DNA from: Myxocyprinus asiaticus
Taxonomy: Eukaryota > Chordata > Actinopteri > Cypriniformes > Catostomidae
Assembly (NCBI RefSeq): GCF_019703515.2
Contig: NC_059359.1
Location: forward strand, 2,200,001 to 2,264,000
Direction of reading: 5' to 3'
Length of the DNA: 64,000 nucleotides
Positions 50,430 to 63,297 of the stretch are shown piece after piece. How positions within the stretch are numbered: position 1 is the first letter of the stretch; the number at the start of each line of letters is the position of its first letter. Under the pieces are notes generated by a model, which saw only the letters and a program-made list of their open reading frames with translations, had not been told where the DNA came from and did no database searches. Made by a program: the position numbers and the translations under genes.

Positions 50430-51000
50430 GCAGAGGTGCCGTACTAAAAGTGGAGATTTGCCGTTTGGAAAAGAGACAGTTCTCATCAGTGCAGTACAGT
50501 ATGCATCATGCAAAAGAAAAAAACAAAAAACTTGACATTTCAGTGGAAATTCTAAAGGTTTCGGTTTATTGCAAAATCTTGGGTTTCCAAGTGTCTTTGG
50601 AACGAAACTGCCCATTTTCCTCTAATGTCTAAAACCCACTCAAACATCAAAGAGCAAGAGTCACTTAAAAGACACGTTCTCTCCATCTGACGCCTTCTCT
50701 CTCGGACCGTGGTGAGTATTAAATATCCGTCTGAATCACTAATAGAGGGCAAGCTTCACGGAACCCGCTGTTTATCTGAGAGGAACCTGCAGGTCAACAG
50801 TGCGTTAAACAGCACAGACTTCAGACGGCTGTTTGAAGTCACGCTGCCTGCCGTGGAAGTGGGCGCCTTTACTATTAGGAGGAAAATGAAACAGTGGCTT
50901 CTTTTAGGACTTTCGAAACCCTTTATACTGTTAAAGAGGGAGCATCTCATGATGAGACCCCAGCATTCCTTAGAATAGTGCCCTGTGGCTATTTTGAGAA
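50430..51000. other. Single-copy island; candidate conserved non-coding element
   Basis: Not repeated in the window. Includes a TCF/LEF-like ATCAAAG at 50646-50652. Overlapping short frames on both strands have no recognised domain. Confidence 0.25.
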
Positions 51001-51289
51001 TCGCAATAGACAGTAATGTGCTAAATAGCAAAGCCAGTACTTCACAAACTATCACATGACAGTTCTGCTCCAAAACCTAGTGAAATAAGGCAGTATCCTA
51101 CCTACACATGAAGCTCAGAAATGACTGATTTGGAACGCTCTACACTGACAAAGTGAACGTGTGACTTGACAGATCGAAACTAATTTCATTATAGAGTTTG
51201 GTGTTATCATGTTAATAAGCTAGCCCAGCTATACTCCAATACATAGCACACTCATAAATTGGGTAATATAATACATTTTTAAATACACT

Positions 51290-51846
51290 GAAATATTTTT
51301 TATAGAACTTTGAAGCTCCAAAAAGCATATAAAGTCAGCATAAAATTAATCCATACTACTCCAGTGGTTTAATCCATGTCTTCAGAAGAGATATGATAGG
51401 TGTGGGTGAGAAACAGTTCAATATATTAGTCCTTTTTTTTTACTATAAATCTCCACTATCACTTTCACATTCTTTTTATTTTGTTTTTGGCGATTTGCAT
51501 TATTTGTGCATAATGACACCTACTTGGCAGGGAGGAGAAGTTATAGTAAAAACAGAACTTAAATATTGATCTGTTTCTCACTCACACCTGTCATATCACT
51601 TCTGAAGGCATGGATTAAACCAACGGAGTCGTATTGATTACTTTTATGCTGCCTTTATGTGCTTTTTAAGCATCAAAGTTCTGGTCACCATCCACTTGCA
51701 TTGTAAGGACCTACAGAGCTGAGATATTTTTCTAAAAATCTTCATTTGTGTTCAGCAGAAGAAAGGAAGTCATACACATCTGGGATGGCATGAGGGTGAA
51801 TAAATGATGAGAGAATTTTCATTTTTGGGTGAACTATCCCTTTAAT
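51290..51846. repeat. GGGATAGTTCACCC-family repeat, most complete copy
   Basis: Contains gctgcctttatgtgcttttt, ccacttgcattgtaaggac and the end ttgggtgaactatcccttta. It shows what the interrupted copy at 370-783 looked like before insertion. Confidence 0.6.
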
Positions 51847-51969
51847 GCTCTATCGAGTTTTAAATCTCCCCTAAACCTAAACCTAACTGATAGGGTCATA
51901 AAAAGCTAATATGAGATGACAAACACAGCCACATCATTTTGTGGTGCTTCTATTATACTTTTGGCTCAT

Positions 51970-52032
51970 GTGGACTCGTACCCCGGTCCTTTACATCCCA
52001 AGTGCAACGCTCTATCAGTTGAGCTACCGTGC
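51970..52032 (-). repeat. tRNA-like SINE head (not a tRNA gene)
   Basis: On the minus strand, tagctcaactgatagagcg (A-box) and gggtacgagtcc (B-box) with tRNA-like spacing. A second copy at 56652-56714 sits inside a MITE. The absence of a paired acceptor stem argues against a functional tRNA. Confidence 0.6.
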
Positions 52033-52449
52033 AATTTGATCACACTCGAACAAGCTTGTAAATGCAGTTGGTTTTGTAAGGACTATAGTAAAAGTGTTTA
52101 GATGTCATAAGATAGCATTGTTGAAGAACAGGGCAAAAAGTATGTGTTTCTGAACTGATAATCTGCCGTTTTACTCGTGATTCGTGTGACAGGGAATAAA
52201 AGTAATTGTTGTTGTAGCATAATTATGAGCGGACCTATTATGCATTAAAATACTGTTTTTGTAGGCAGCTCACTAGGTTTGAGAACAGAGCTCAAATGGA
52301 CACAAGGCGCTTACATTTCAAAGACAAACCCTGACAGTTTTGCTTCAAATGTGCAGACTGCATCAACCCCAATGAGCCTCATGGAAGATAATGATTTAAA
52401 CATTTTATTCTTGTGCTGGAGCCGCATCTGGAAGTGGCTTTTGATGGAA

Positions 52450-52472
52450 AGAGAGAGAGAGAGAGAGAGAGA
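52450..52472. repeat. (GA)n microsatellite
   Basis: About 22 bp of GA followed by a GC-richer single-copy stretch (52480-52620) with no recognised exon. Confidence 0.85.
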
Positions 52473-53149
52473 GAGCTCATCCAAGTAACAAAGCCCCATT
52501 TGCAGCTATTCCCAATCTGAGAGGAATGCAGGAAGCGAGCCAGCCCCACTCCGTCTGCAGCCCCAAACCCTTCGCTTTGAAGCTGCCTGTGTGTTTCCAC
52601 AGCTAAACACTTTCAGATGTGGCCGTGTAGTTTTATGGCTTCAATAATAGCGATACCTACACATGTGCGCGCTTGAGGTCCAGAACAGGGAGTCTCATCT
52701 GAAATGACGACTTTCCGAACAAGAGAAAAATGTGCTTACTATCAACTCTGGTTTTCTTATATCACAAGAACATAGGGCAATTCTTGCAGTTTTTAACCTT
52801 TCAACTAGACTGTTGTGTACTACTAACAACCATGACAGTGAGCGTGTTTAAATGCATGATCTTACATTGATTATGCTTAATAAGCTGACAACGTGTAAGG
52901 TCATGTAAATGCGGTCATCAACAGTTAAAGCATAAACGGAACAGCAGATGTAGATTTTTGCCTATTACCTCGATTTTTCTATTTACCGCTGCACTTACCG
53001 GCTTATCCAGCGTGCGTAAGTGTTGTGCGCATGACTGTTTTTGTTTTGACGTCCAAAGGTGATTTCAACTCTCAAGTAAACTTATTGTTTTGCTTGTGTT
53101 GTCAGATTTTTTTTTAATAAGTTCATTTTAGTTAGTTATCAGCGTATTG

Positions 53150-53705
53150 CTGTAAAGAAAACTTTGCTAATTTTTAATGATATAAATTATGATAAATTCT
53201 GAGACTCTGAGCCTAAGAAACTGCTGGAAAATCACAAATAAAACTGAGCCAAAAATACATTTTTCTCTTATTTTTTTATGTTGATATGCAAAGCAATCAA
53301 AAGTTATAACATTACAAAAATAATTTATCCTAGTGTCCAAAAACGTCACCATGTGTCCAAACAAATAAAACATAATAATCGTCCATAAGAAGTAATTACA
53401 CATGCAAACACAATGACTAAAGGTTTGCATAGCATGCAGACATGATTTTAGTAATGAGATTTCACAGAATGAGTTTCATTCTGTGTCATTTGAGTCATCA
53501 TTGAGTCTGTGTCATGTATTTGGCGCCATCTCCTGGTGGCCATATGTAACGTTGTGCTTCGTGTGGATTATCTGATGATCTATGCATCTGATTACCTTGT
53601 GTGTGGACTCGTTTGAAAGATGATCACCTCCTCTAAATAATGGTATGTGATACATTATATTCCATTTATTTTTGTGAAGTTATAAGCGAAAACACGGCAT
53701 ATAAG
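53150..53705 (+). mobile_element. Family M MITE, copy D, left part
   Basis: Same orientation as copies B and C; interrupted at cggcatataag by the insertions that follow, and resuming near 54580 (ggctatttgatcagttttat). CTCF-core-like site at 53522-53536. Confidence 0.6.
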
Positions 53706-54075
53706 CACGGGCTAATCAGCCGAGGAGAGGGATAAGTGCAACGAGATGCGGCAGTTCGGGGGAGAGAGAGCTTCCCCGGAAAGAGGGGGGGGGGATGCAC
53801 GTCAAGCCGGGGGTTCCCCGGCCTGAGGCAAATGAGGGAGGAGTGTTACAAGGAGAAGGGCGGGCCGTGACTATGCACACCCGGCCCCCAATTGGGATAA
53901 TCAGCCGAGGAGAGGGATGGGTGCAACAAGATGCGGCAGTTCGGGGGAGAGAGAGCTACAGGCAGCTGCCCTGTATGCGTTTATGTTTGTGTGTTTTTGT
54001 GTTTGAGTTTATTAAAACATTACTTTGATGCTTCGTCCAGTTCCTGCCTCCTCCTTTCCATTGAACCCTGTTACA
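53706..54075 (+). mobile_element. LTR retrotransposon remnant (LTR, short internal piece, LTR)
   Basis: An intact-looking LTR runs from TGTTACAAGGAGAAGGGC (53844) to CCTGTTACA (54075). A truncated first LTR plus GC-rich internal sequence precedes it (gggctaatcagccgaggaga repeated at 53709 and 53900). Related to 18274-19140 but more diverged. Confidence 0.65.
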
Positions 54076-54214
54076 ATGACATAACAGTAACAGTTCCAGA
54101 GACAGTTTAGGCTGTGTTCTGTTATCTATTACTTCAAGCTTGTAAGGCTTCAACAGTTCTTATTTAATTTCGAGTTGGACATTCATAACTTGTACTTCAG
54201 TGTAAGATTAATAC

Positions 54215-54577
54215 CATACCGGACTAGACCGGAAGCGCAGTATGTTTCGCACTTTAGATTCAAAAGAACCTGCTCATCTAAATCGTTCTTTCGCGAATCG
54301 GACCATACCGGAAGCGCTGTATGTTTTGTGCTGTAGATTCAACAGAGCCGGCTAAAAAGAGTCATTTGTTTGTGTGTTTTATGCTTTTGACCCAGCAGAG
54401 GGCAGCACTGCTGCAGAACTGCGCCACTAGAAACACTGTCAGAGTATTTCAGTACGGTGTTCCAGCCGCATTGGAGGAAAATTAACGCAAGGGAACCGTT
54501 AATGGAACCGAAAGTCACGAAGATCATCCGATTCCGGTATTTTATAAAGAATGGAACCGGTTCTCAGTTCTCAACCC
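54215..54577. mobile_element. Relative of the 8.5-11.6 kb hAT-like element with only about two 79-bp units
   Basis: Contains diverged units (gattcaaaagaacctgctca; ggccatac-type cggaccataccggaagcgct) and the same right part ending ctcaaccctac. It shows the short, presumably ancestral state of the array. CTCF-core-like ccagcagagggcagc at 54392-54406. Confidence 0.6.
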
Positions 54578-54659
54578 TACATATGGCTATTTGATCAGTT
54601 TTATGTTTTTACTCACTGCAATAATATGTACAGTGAAAATTTTTTAAATAAAATATCAA

Positions 54660-54762
54660 TATAAAATATCAGGGATGAGTCGAAATGTGGTAAGCAACAT
54701 TATGCGATAAATGCTGTTGATTGAGCTTAACTTGTATTGAACCTGGAGTATTCCTTTAAATA
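54660..54762. repeat. Dispersed repeat ending ATTCCTTTAA
   Basis: Same family as 46662-46848 (gagcttaacttgtattgaac). Confidence 0.5.
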
Positions 54763-55377
54763 GCTTTAATGCAGTAAGCGTTTTTCAGAATGGTAACTTG
54801 AATGTAGTTTATCTATTTTACATTATGTGTAGCTCGGCAAACTACAGCTTTAAAGTAGCTCCCACAACACTGGCAAAAATACAAAGTCTTGTAACACGAC
54901 CGCAGTTATTGAGATTTTTCAAAGCAACAATGCACAAAATTCCATGCAGTGCCATTTGCTTTTAAGCTGCCCGACACTGCAAAAAAGGTGCATTGTATCA
55001 AGCTGCACAACAGGGCAGCAAATTCTTTCTATTTCTTTTTCTCGCTGTTTTAGTGTTTGTTTAGCGTGCAGACAGGAAACTGGGTTTAGGGTGTCTGTCT
55101 GTAGCCCTCAGTTTGAGGAGAGTGTGGAAAAAGAAGTAGGTTTCTGAGGCTTTAAAAGTGTCTGCATTTGTTCAAGGAGATACAGTACATTCATAAGTGC
55201 ATACGCCATGCTAACAGTAACCATGCATGCCAGAAATTTGGATTTACGTGTAGTAGGTGTCCATTTTAAGAATGTGGCTCATCCAATCTATTTTTCAGTG
55301 TTAATCTTGTCAACTTAGTCACTGATGAAAATATCGTTGACGAAGGTTTTTTAATTTTGTCAGCGATAAAGAAGACG
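54763..55377. other. Non-genic interval
   Basis: No exon, RNA gene or clear transposon recognised. Confidence 0.4.
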
Positions 55378-55809
55378 GGGGCCTGGGTAGCTCAGCGAGT
55401 GTTGACGCTGACTACCACTCCTGGAATCGCGAGTTTGAATCCAGGGTGTGCTAAGTGACTCCAGCCAGGTCTCCTAAGCAACCAAATTGGCCAGGTTGCT
55501 AGGGAGGGTAGAGTCACATGGGGTAACCTCCTCGTGGTCGCGATTAGTGGTTCTCGCTCTCAATGGGGCGTGTGGTAAGTTGTGCGTGGATCGTGGAGAG
55601 TAGCATGAGCCTCCACATGCTGTGAGTCTCCGCGGTGTCATGCACAATGAGTCACGTGATAAGATGCGCGGATTGACGGTCTCAGAAGCAGAGGCAACTG
55701 AGACTTGTCCTCCGCCACCCGAATTGAGGTAACCGCGCCAACACGAAGACCTTCTAAGTAGTGGGAATTGGGCATTCCATACTGGGAGAAAAGGGGATAA
55801 TAAAAAAAA
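55378..55809 (+). mobile_element. tRNA-derived SINE, full length with target duplication
   Basis: Starts gggggcctgggtagctcagc, B-box gagtttgaatcc, ends in a short A-rich tail. Flanks cgataaagaagacg (55364-55377) and cgatattgaagacg (55810-55823) match at 12 of 14, the target-site duplication. Confidence 0.9.
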
Positions 55810-56222
55810 CGATATTGAAGACGAGATGAAAAATATGCATCATGATGATAAAAACAACCTGTCAATGAAAATATACAGAAAATGCAAGATATTTACATTG
55901 CACTAACACTGTTTTTATTTATTTATATTTTTTAGGAAAGAAAAATCTAGAGAGAATTGATCCAAATAATCTAGTCATAGTATCATCTCATGTTGTTTAA
56001 TTTTACATATTAAACGTATCAATCTTCAAAATGTTTGATACAAAATGTTTGATACATGTTTAAATGTTTGTAAACAGCTTATACTTTTTTCAAAATATTT
56101 GAATATTTGGTTAAAGTTTGGTTTTTACAGTTTGATACATGTTTTTGTCATTTTGCACATTATAGTCAACTAAATGATGATATTTTAGTCAGAGTAAAAT
56201 TGAATGAATATGACACAATTAA

Positions 56223-57323
56223 CCTCTTCAACTATGTGGGGGTGCTATATTGCGAAAAAAATTAATACTTAAAACGTTAAAGTCCCCGTATACATACATC
56301 AGGCATATGAGGTATTTTTTGAAAGCTTAGAATCTGGTCTTTTCATATATAGCCATCACTTCTCCATTTATGTTACTTAAAATAACAAAATAAAGCCTTA
56401 AAACATCCGCATCGCAATAAGCACCACCTAGTGGTTATGTGGTATAAATATTTATATGAATATAAAAGTCTTTAGAATAGCACTTAAATAGACAAGTCAT
56501 ATATCAAATGAAAGCTCTCATTGTCAGGAATGTGACTGTACAGTTTATTATATATTGTTACACTAATACTACAGTTTAAAAAGAATCACAAAGTGAAATA
56601 TGATATTTGTAAGACATCAAATACAAAAGTCTCTTTTATGTACCATTCACTTAGGACTCGTACCCCGGTCCTTTACATCACAAGTGCAATGCTCTACCAG
56701 TTGAGCTACTGCGCAATTATATATTCTTTTACTTTAGAAAGTTCTCTAAAAAATGAGCCATTTTTTACTTGTCTGTGCGCTTGATTGTGTGAATAATCCA
56801 ATGTTATATCTTAGATGTCCAGAACGAAATATGCCATCCAGCAGGAAAAGCATACTAGTCCACTCAGAGGCCGAGATATTCAATGAAATAATGAGGGTGG
56901 TGCTTGAACTGAAAATTAGACTGAATGTCTATGGACGAGCACATCTGTGAGGGCTAAAATGCGTTAGAGCGCCAACTACATTTCAGCCATTTTTTGGACA
57001 GACTTTTTTTCTAGTACTTCCTGCCATCTAGTGGAATAAAATAAGACTATTTGGAGGGAGGTGGGGTGAACAGAACCAGAAGCACATGCTTACAAATTTA
57101 GGTCAACAAAAAAATAAATTTTTTAAACTCTACTCATCACATGATTGTAAACATATACAATATTATTTATGAATAATTGGAGTCTTTTTTTTATTTTGGG
57201 GGGTTTTCTGACAAAAAATAAAAATGAGATTATTTTTTGGCAGTATGTGTAAATGGCGAGCTTTTAAATTTGATTTTGAAAAATTGCTGGCGGCAGCCCA
57301 AAAATGCACCATAGTTGAGGAGG
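56223..57323 (-). mobile_element. TTAA-flanked (piggyBac-like) family P element, reverse copy
   Basis: TTAA at 56219-56222 and 57324-57327 bracket ends cctcttcaactatg and catagttgaggagg, inverted with one mismatch. The interior matches 24772-26546 in reverse. A tRNA-like SINE head interrupts it at 56652-56714. CTCF-core-like sites at 56420 and 57021. Confidence 0.85.
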
Positions 57324-58129
57324 TTAAAGACAAAACAATAATATGTTTAAATACAAAAGTTATGACTAAAATATAATTAACTTGGCTGTTTAATTAGTTT
57401 TAATAGTATGGTACAAAGGCAGATATTACCACTTGATTATTTCATATTTAAACATTTTAAAGTATATTGCGTGATATATTGTGTTGCTTTAAATAAAAGC
57501 ATCAGCTAAATGACAAAATGTAAATGGTAAATATTGTTAACGTGATTTAAATTACTCATACCATGATATAAGATTTGGTGATACTGTCCACCCCTCTTAA
57601 GAAAACACATTTTTGTGTGAATGTTTCCTTTAAAATGCAAAGTTTTCCAAATGCCTTGTCATGAAATGATTGATTAAAACAGGGGTATTCAATTAAGACC
57701 CCCCTTAATAACAACCACAGTCAAATATTCCCATGACTGCGCTGAAGTCCACTTGAAGAAGGGCTGAAGCTTTCTGCGGGGGAACAGCGGTTTATATGGA
57801 AACATACCTTACACACTAAAATGTAATAACCTTTGAGTCGCCCAGTGTTTGACTTGGCTAAGAGCTGCGTAACATCAAACGCTGACTTGAGTCCAGCAGA
57901 CTCTTCGCTCTCGACTCCAACTGCAGGTATTTTCTTTACTTCTGCTGTAAGCGACGGCAAAGTAAACGCTCACCATAACATCCACCACAAACGCTCCATT
58001 TCCATTCACTCATTCGGCACAGACTGACCTCGATGGCGGCACTTCAAACGCCTCGCTCACACTGGCTGAATGTGTTCAAATGCATGACGTCTTACATTAT
58101 GTTTGTTTGCACAATGGCATTGGCAATAC
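57324..58129. other. Non-genic interval with a V-SINE tail and a single-copy island
   Basis: 57493-57530 (aataaaagcatcagctaaat) is a V-SINE tail remnant. 57740-58070 is GC-richer and single-copy, with overlapping frames and no recognised domain. Confidence 0.35.
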
Positions 58130-58540
58130 ATTAAAGGAATTCAATACAAGCTAAGCACCATCAACAACGTTTAAAAAAATGGAAAGCACAGCAACAGTAA
58201 CACATTTCCAGTGGAAGTCTATGGGGTCAGCGCTCCAGAGGGTTGACATTTTGATTTAAGCTGTTAACTGTCTAAATCAGGTTCGACGACTTTTCTAAGT
58301 GACCAGACTATTGCTGGTCATGCATTAGTGATGTAATTCCTGCGGGCGGGTTTTCTCCATGTAAACAGTCACTTTCGGGTATCCTTGCACTTAATATGTT
58401 ACATAATCATAAAGTTTAACATTTTTAAATTGTAATAATATAGTAATAAATAGCACTTGTAAATTGTACTGGCTCAAAATTATTTTCTGTGGCAATCGAT
58501 AATTTGCCACAATTGTTTTCAATAGAGCTTGTCTTGTATT
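58130..58540. repeat. Diverged dispersed repeat (TTAAAGGAAT end)
   Basis: ttaaaggaattcaatacaag begins a reverse copy of the family at 46662; the far portion is too diverged to delimit. Confidence 0.4.
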
Positions 58541-59012
58541 CTCGTTTTCTCGCTCTCGGTGGGGCACGTGGTGAGTTACATTTACATTTTTACATTTGGC
58601 AGACGCTTTTATCCAAAGCGACTTACAGTGCCCTTATTATAGGGACAATCCCCCTGGAGAAACCTGGAGTTAAGTGCCTTGCTCAAGGACACAAAGGTGA
58701 TGGCTGTGGGGATTTGAACCAACAACCTTTTACTTACCAGTTCAGTGCTTTAGTCCACTACGCCACCACCACTCACAGTTGTGCGTGGATGCCGCGGAGA
58801 ATAGCGCGAAGTCTCCACATGCACTACATCTCCACGGTAACACGTTCGACAAGCCACGTGATAAGATGCACGGATTGACAGTCTCAGACGCGGAGGCAAC
58901 TGAGATTCGTCCTCCGCCACCCGGATTGAGGTGAGTCACTACGCCACCATGAGGACTTAGAGCACATTGGGAATTGGGCATTACAAATTGGGGAGAAAAG
59001 GGAAGAAAAAAA
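58541..59012 (+). mobile_element. tRNA-derived SINE fragment split by a V-SINE
   Basis: Pieces 58541-58573 and 58784-59012 together match the 3' two-thirds of the SINE at 55378. The 5' tRNA head is absent. Confidence 0.75.
58574..58783 (-). mobile_element. V-domain SINE inserted in another SINE
   Basis: On the plus strand: tttggcagacgcttttatcc, cttgctcaaggacacaaagg and a reverse B-box gggatttgaaccaa. It reads in reverse and interrupts the older SINE. Confidence 0.85.
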
Positions 59013-59220
59013 AACGCTTTATATACGCTAAATACGCCCTCCGCCTGGAGCGGGTCACTCAAAACAAAAACAGGAAATTTTACAGTGCCACAGAGACACA
59101 GTGCTTACCATTTTTAACCACAGAATGGCTTACTTTTAGTTATTTCTGCATATTAAGCTGAGACAGAAGAAAGTATTTTAACATTATAAAAGTTACATCA
59201 GCTTTAAATTAGGCTACGAA

Positions 59221-60094
59221 TAGGCCTGTCACGATTATTAAAATAATCGTCTGATCGCGGTTATTTGGTCTATTTTAGATAACCGCGATTACAAATTCCA
59301 CTGAGCACACCGCGGACGTCAACCAGAGCAGCTCCTGAGCGTGCCGTCAGCAGGCTTATGAAAATATAAACGAACAAATATACACTTTGATAGTGAACGC
59401 AAAGCGCTCTGGCTTCACTTTAAACGATTGTGCAATGGCAAATATTCCTGGTCATAACTGGTTCATGCATGCAGTGTTAATGACACACAGTGATGGAGGA
59501 GGAGACGCACACTTACTCTATTTCTGTAGAGTGAAAAAACAATTAAAAGAAATCTCAAAAGGTTTTGCTTCATGAGAAATAAGGGCTCATGGGTTAAAAC
59601 AAAGAGCATTAAAATAACGTGTAAAAGTGAAGAAATTAGGACAGATATATATTACTACTGGATATTATATTATAGTGTAATATAATATATTATGTCAAAA
59701 ATTATAGTATTTTTTTATGAAAAAAAAAATAAAATAATAATATAAAATATATACGTTTCAGAAACAAAATGTAAAATTGACCAAAACTAAAGTTGACCAA
59801 AGAGAGACATTATTTTTATGTAGTAATATTTTGATATTTATGTTATTATTGTTCATGTTTTTAAAGCCTTGAAATGAAATCAAATATGCCTATTTTATTA
59901 TTTGATTTATATACTTGAAGTTCAATATGTAAAAATGACTTAAGGTGTATGAAGCACACATGCGCCTTAAGAAATACGACAATATATAAGACAATTAGTC
60001 GTGAAAGCCCTAAAACAGACAATTAATCATCATAATCACAATTATTTGTTTAATAATTAATCGCCAGCCAAATTTCATAATTGTGACAGCCCTA
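59221..60094. mobile_element. hAT-type MITE with 8-bp target duplication
   Basis: Ends taggcctgtcacgattat and ttgtgacagcccta are inverted. The flanks gctacgaa (59213-59220) and gctactaa (60095-60102) match at 7 of 8. TAGGG-type termini and an 8-bp duplication fit hAT. No transposase domain; the 62-codon frame inside is not conserved elsewhere. Confidence 0.85.
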
Positions 60095-61012
60095 GCTACT
60101 AACAAACTTTTAAAATGAATAATATCACGTCTTGCATTTGTTCAATAGTCCTCATGAAATGCCGATCACAAACCATTTAGCTTCCATAATCAGACATATG
60201 CAGGATTGTGAAAAGTGGGCGTTACATACCAGAGAATACCAGTCGAGTTAAACAGTAAAAGGGATTCGTGAAAGTAATTTCAGAGGTGGCGCAAGTTACT
60301 ACATTTTGAAAGATTACAAAAACAAACATTGTCTTCTTTGGAATAACATGCACAGATGAATCGTGCATAAAAAGATCAGAAACATGCATTGAAATAGTAA
60401 CCACGATGACTTTCAACAGCGTAAAAAACTATAAATTCCCTTAATTATGAATAATTGCAAGTCAAAAGTCTGGAGTGGAGAAAAAGGAAATATTGAGGGA
60501 GTCTAGCGAGGATCAAAGTGATCTGTGTGCGTTTTAAAGTCACCATCCAGTGATGGCACCTTGAAGCTGTTGAACCCTCACCCCGCTCGGGGAAAAAAAA
60601 ACACTGGAAGAGAGTTAGCCAACATCTTCAAAGCACCTAACACAGCATAAATATCCTCAAATAAATAAACATACAATCTGCCTGCAGTGTTAAAATGTCT
60701 TTTTCCATGAAACACTGGCCATGAAACACGAGAAAAGGAAGTAGGGAGGGGGAGAACGACTGAAGAGGGGCGTCAGAGATCGTAAGAAAAAAGGTAGGGC
60801 GCTTATATAGGTACTACAATGTTTAATACTTACAAAAAAACTAGATCTTCTAGTATTAAGGAAGCTACGATGAAACTATAGCTTGTCAAACTGCAATCTA
60901 CTCATAAGACTATGATGTCCGTATAGATTCTAGTGAGTTAAAGATTGTATTACATTACAAACATCGATTTGAAGCAAAAAAGTATTAGAAAACCAAAAAC
61001 TATAATCCCATT
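60095..61012. other. Non-genic interval
   Basis: Includes a GC-richer single-copy stretch at 60480-60790 with gatcaaagtgatc (60511). No exon recognised. Confidence 0.35.
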
Positions 61013-61605
61013 AAAACCCCATATACGCTGGTGAATTTTTGGGCTGCTGCCCGCAATTATTCACACTCAAATTTAAAAGCTCACCATTCACACATACTGT
61101 GGACTAATTGCAATATTATTCATAAATAATATTGTATGTGTTTTTAATCTTATGATAAACAATTTTATTGATTTATTTTGTGGTTTTTTTTCCTAACTTT
61201 GTAAACATGTAATTCTGGTTCTTTTCACTCTATCTCACTTTGAAAAGTCTCATTTTATTCCACTAGGTGGCAAAAAGCACTAGAACGCATTTTAGCCCTC
61301 ACAGATGTGCTCGTCCATAGACATTCAGTCTAATGTTCAGTTCAAGCACCACCCTCGTTGTTCAATCGAATATCTCGGCCTCTGAGTGGACTAGAAATTC
61401 AATTCAAGTGCCATTAAAAAGCTGAGATCCTCCCCTTTGTGATGATATATAACATTTTTTTCTGATGATTTGTTTTGCATGCTTTTCCTGCCTGACCACA
61501 TATTTTGTTCTGGACATCTAAGATATAACATTGGATTATTCAGCCAAACAAGCTCACCGACAAGTAAAAAATGGCTAATGATTTAGAAAACAATGGAAAA
61601 ATTTA
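61013..61605 (+). mobile_element. Family P piggyBac-like element, 3' truncated
   Basis: Begins after ttaaaa with ccccatatacgctggtg and matches the first third of 24772-26546 (atttttgggctgctgcccgc, ctcgtccatagacattcagt). CTCF-core-like ccactaggtggca at 61260. Confidence 0.7.
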
Positions 61606-61639
61606 TAACCACTGATTTAAATTGAATGATTATAAGTAT

Positions 61640-62300
61640 AGAACGACTCTATTGCATCATTCACAGTGCATCATGGGAGTAGGCGGTCGCTGCAGTGCTC
61701 TTTTGATGGCTTTGTTTACCGCGATTCTCTGATTGGTGGATTTCTCTTCAGGATTATGGGTAGTGTAGTTCTTCACCAGGAATTCCACTATTTTTTTTAT
61801 CCACTTTTCTCCCAATTTGGAATGCCCAATTCCCACTACTTAGTAGGTCCTCGTGGTGGTGCGGTTACTCACCTCAATCCGGGTGGTGGAGGACAAGTCT
61901 CAGTTGCCTCCGCTTCTGAGACCGTCAATCCGCGCATCTTATCACGTGACTCATTGTGCATGACACCACGGAGACTCACAGCATGTGGAGGCTCATGCTA
62001 CTCTCCGCAATCCACGCACAACTTACCACACGCCCCACTGAGAGCGAGAACCACTAATCGCAACCACGAGGAGGTTACCCCATGTGACTCTACCCTCCCT
62101 AGCAACCGGGTCAATTTGGTTGCTTAGGAGACCTGGCTGGAGTCACTCAGCACGCCCTGGATTCGAACTCGCGACTCCAGAGGTGGTAGTCAGCTTCAAT
62201 ACTCGCTGAGATACCCAGGCCCCAGGAATTCCACTATTAAACAAGATTTCTAAAAAATAATGTTGAAATCACGTGGACTGATGGCTTCAATTGAAGAATA
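61640..62300. repeat. Older repeat with ZNF143-like words, split by a SINE
   Basis: gcatcatgggagtaggcgg (61670) and ggattatgggtagtgtagt (61751) flank the insertion site; sequence resumes after 62238 (aaacaagatttctaaaaaat). Family not identified. Confidence 0.4.
61793..62223 (-). mobile_element. tRNA-derived SINE with perfect 15-bp target duplication
   Basis: The direct repeats aggaattccactatt at 61778-61792 and 62224-62238 are identical. The minus strand has the A-box (gggtatctcagcgag), B-box (gttcgaatcc) and full body of the family. Perfect duplications imply a recent insertion. Confidence 0.95.
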
Positions 62301-63297
62301 TTCCATCGATTAACAACCTTGGAGCTCACGGTATGTCTGTTGTTAAAATTTTATAAGTTATAATTAAAAATTAATTAGCCTATGGAAAAAACGAATGGGA
62401 TTTTTACTTTCGGTGGATTTTTACTTTCGGAACCAGACTGTTGCACAAGGTCCCTGCCAATTCCCACCCCTACAAACGAAGTAGGAAAACCTACCATATG
62501 TGTTTAAGTTTTATACTTGGAGTCAGGGGTTTGTTCAAATGGCTAACCCCCTATAAGCAATATCAAGCAAGTACCACCAATAATCCATCATCAAACTCCA
62601 TGCAGGAAAAAAACAAAACAAATGAGAACATAAATGTCAGTGCCAACATCGGTTGTACAATCCCTGTTCATTCCACATGTCCTCTTCCCCCCAAAGCAAC
62701 ACCCTTCATTGTGCCCCACCACCACAAAGCCGTCAGAAAATAAGCCGCCCCTCACCCTTGCCCTGTTGCCCCTCTCGCTGCTACAGGATTTCTGCTGTGC
62801 AAACCAGGAACAGATGTGCGCTGGGGCCGTGCTGAAACAGCCCGCTGTTCTGGACGGCTGCCACATGCTTTTCATTCAGAGATGAAGGCTCGCAGCTCTC
62901 CTTTTAGTGGAGCCAATTTAAAATAAAAAAATCAAAAAAGTACAAAAAACTCTTAAAAACATAACACGACTTAATCTTCCTCGGAACTATGACAGAAGCT
63001 GTTTTGACCAAGAGAATCTCGATTATTGAATAAAAGTGGAGCGCCAGGGTCAATAACAAGGCAAAAGAACCTGCAATTACAGTAAATTTTGGGTGCAAAA
63101 TCAGCCGTGCAGTTGCACTACTTCAGCGCACAGGTGAGTCTCACGATACCTGTCAAGTAAATGTCCTGGTCATATTTAACCCATCAATTTGATATTATAT
63201 TTGACATATAGAAAATGAATCCTATTTGTAGGGCCAATTTTACCCCCAATTCTCATTACTGCAAAGTGTCTGGACGCTTTACTTTTACTATTACCAT
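62301..63297. other. Interval with a single-copy island
   Basis: 62680-62890 is GC-richer, with overlapping 94- and 83-codon frames on opposite strands and no recognised domain. The rest is unassigned. Confidence 0.3.

Noticed and set aside
51970..56714. tRNA-like segments at 51970-52032 and 56652-56714
   Set aside because: A- and B-box words are present but no paired acceptor stem; two near-identical copies, one inside a MITE, indicate SINE heads.
61666..62127. 153-codon frame with a twin at 7016-7321
   Set aside because: Both are antisense translations of the tRNA-derived SINE.
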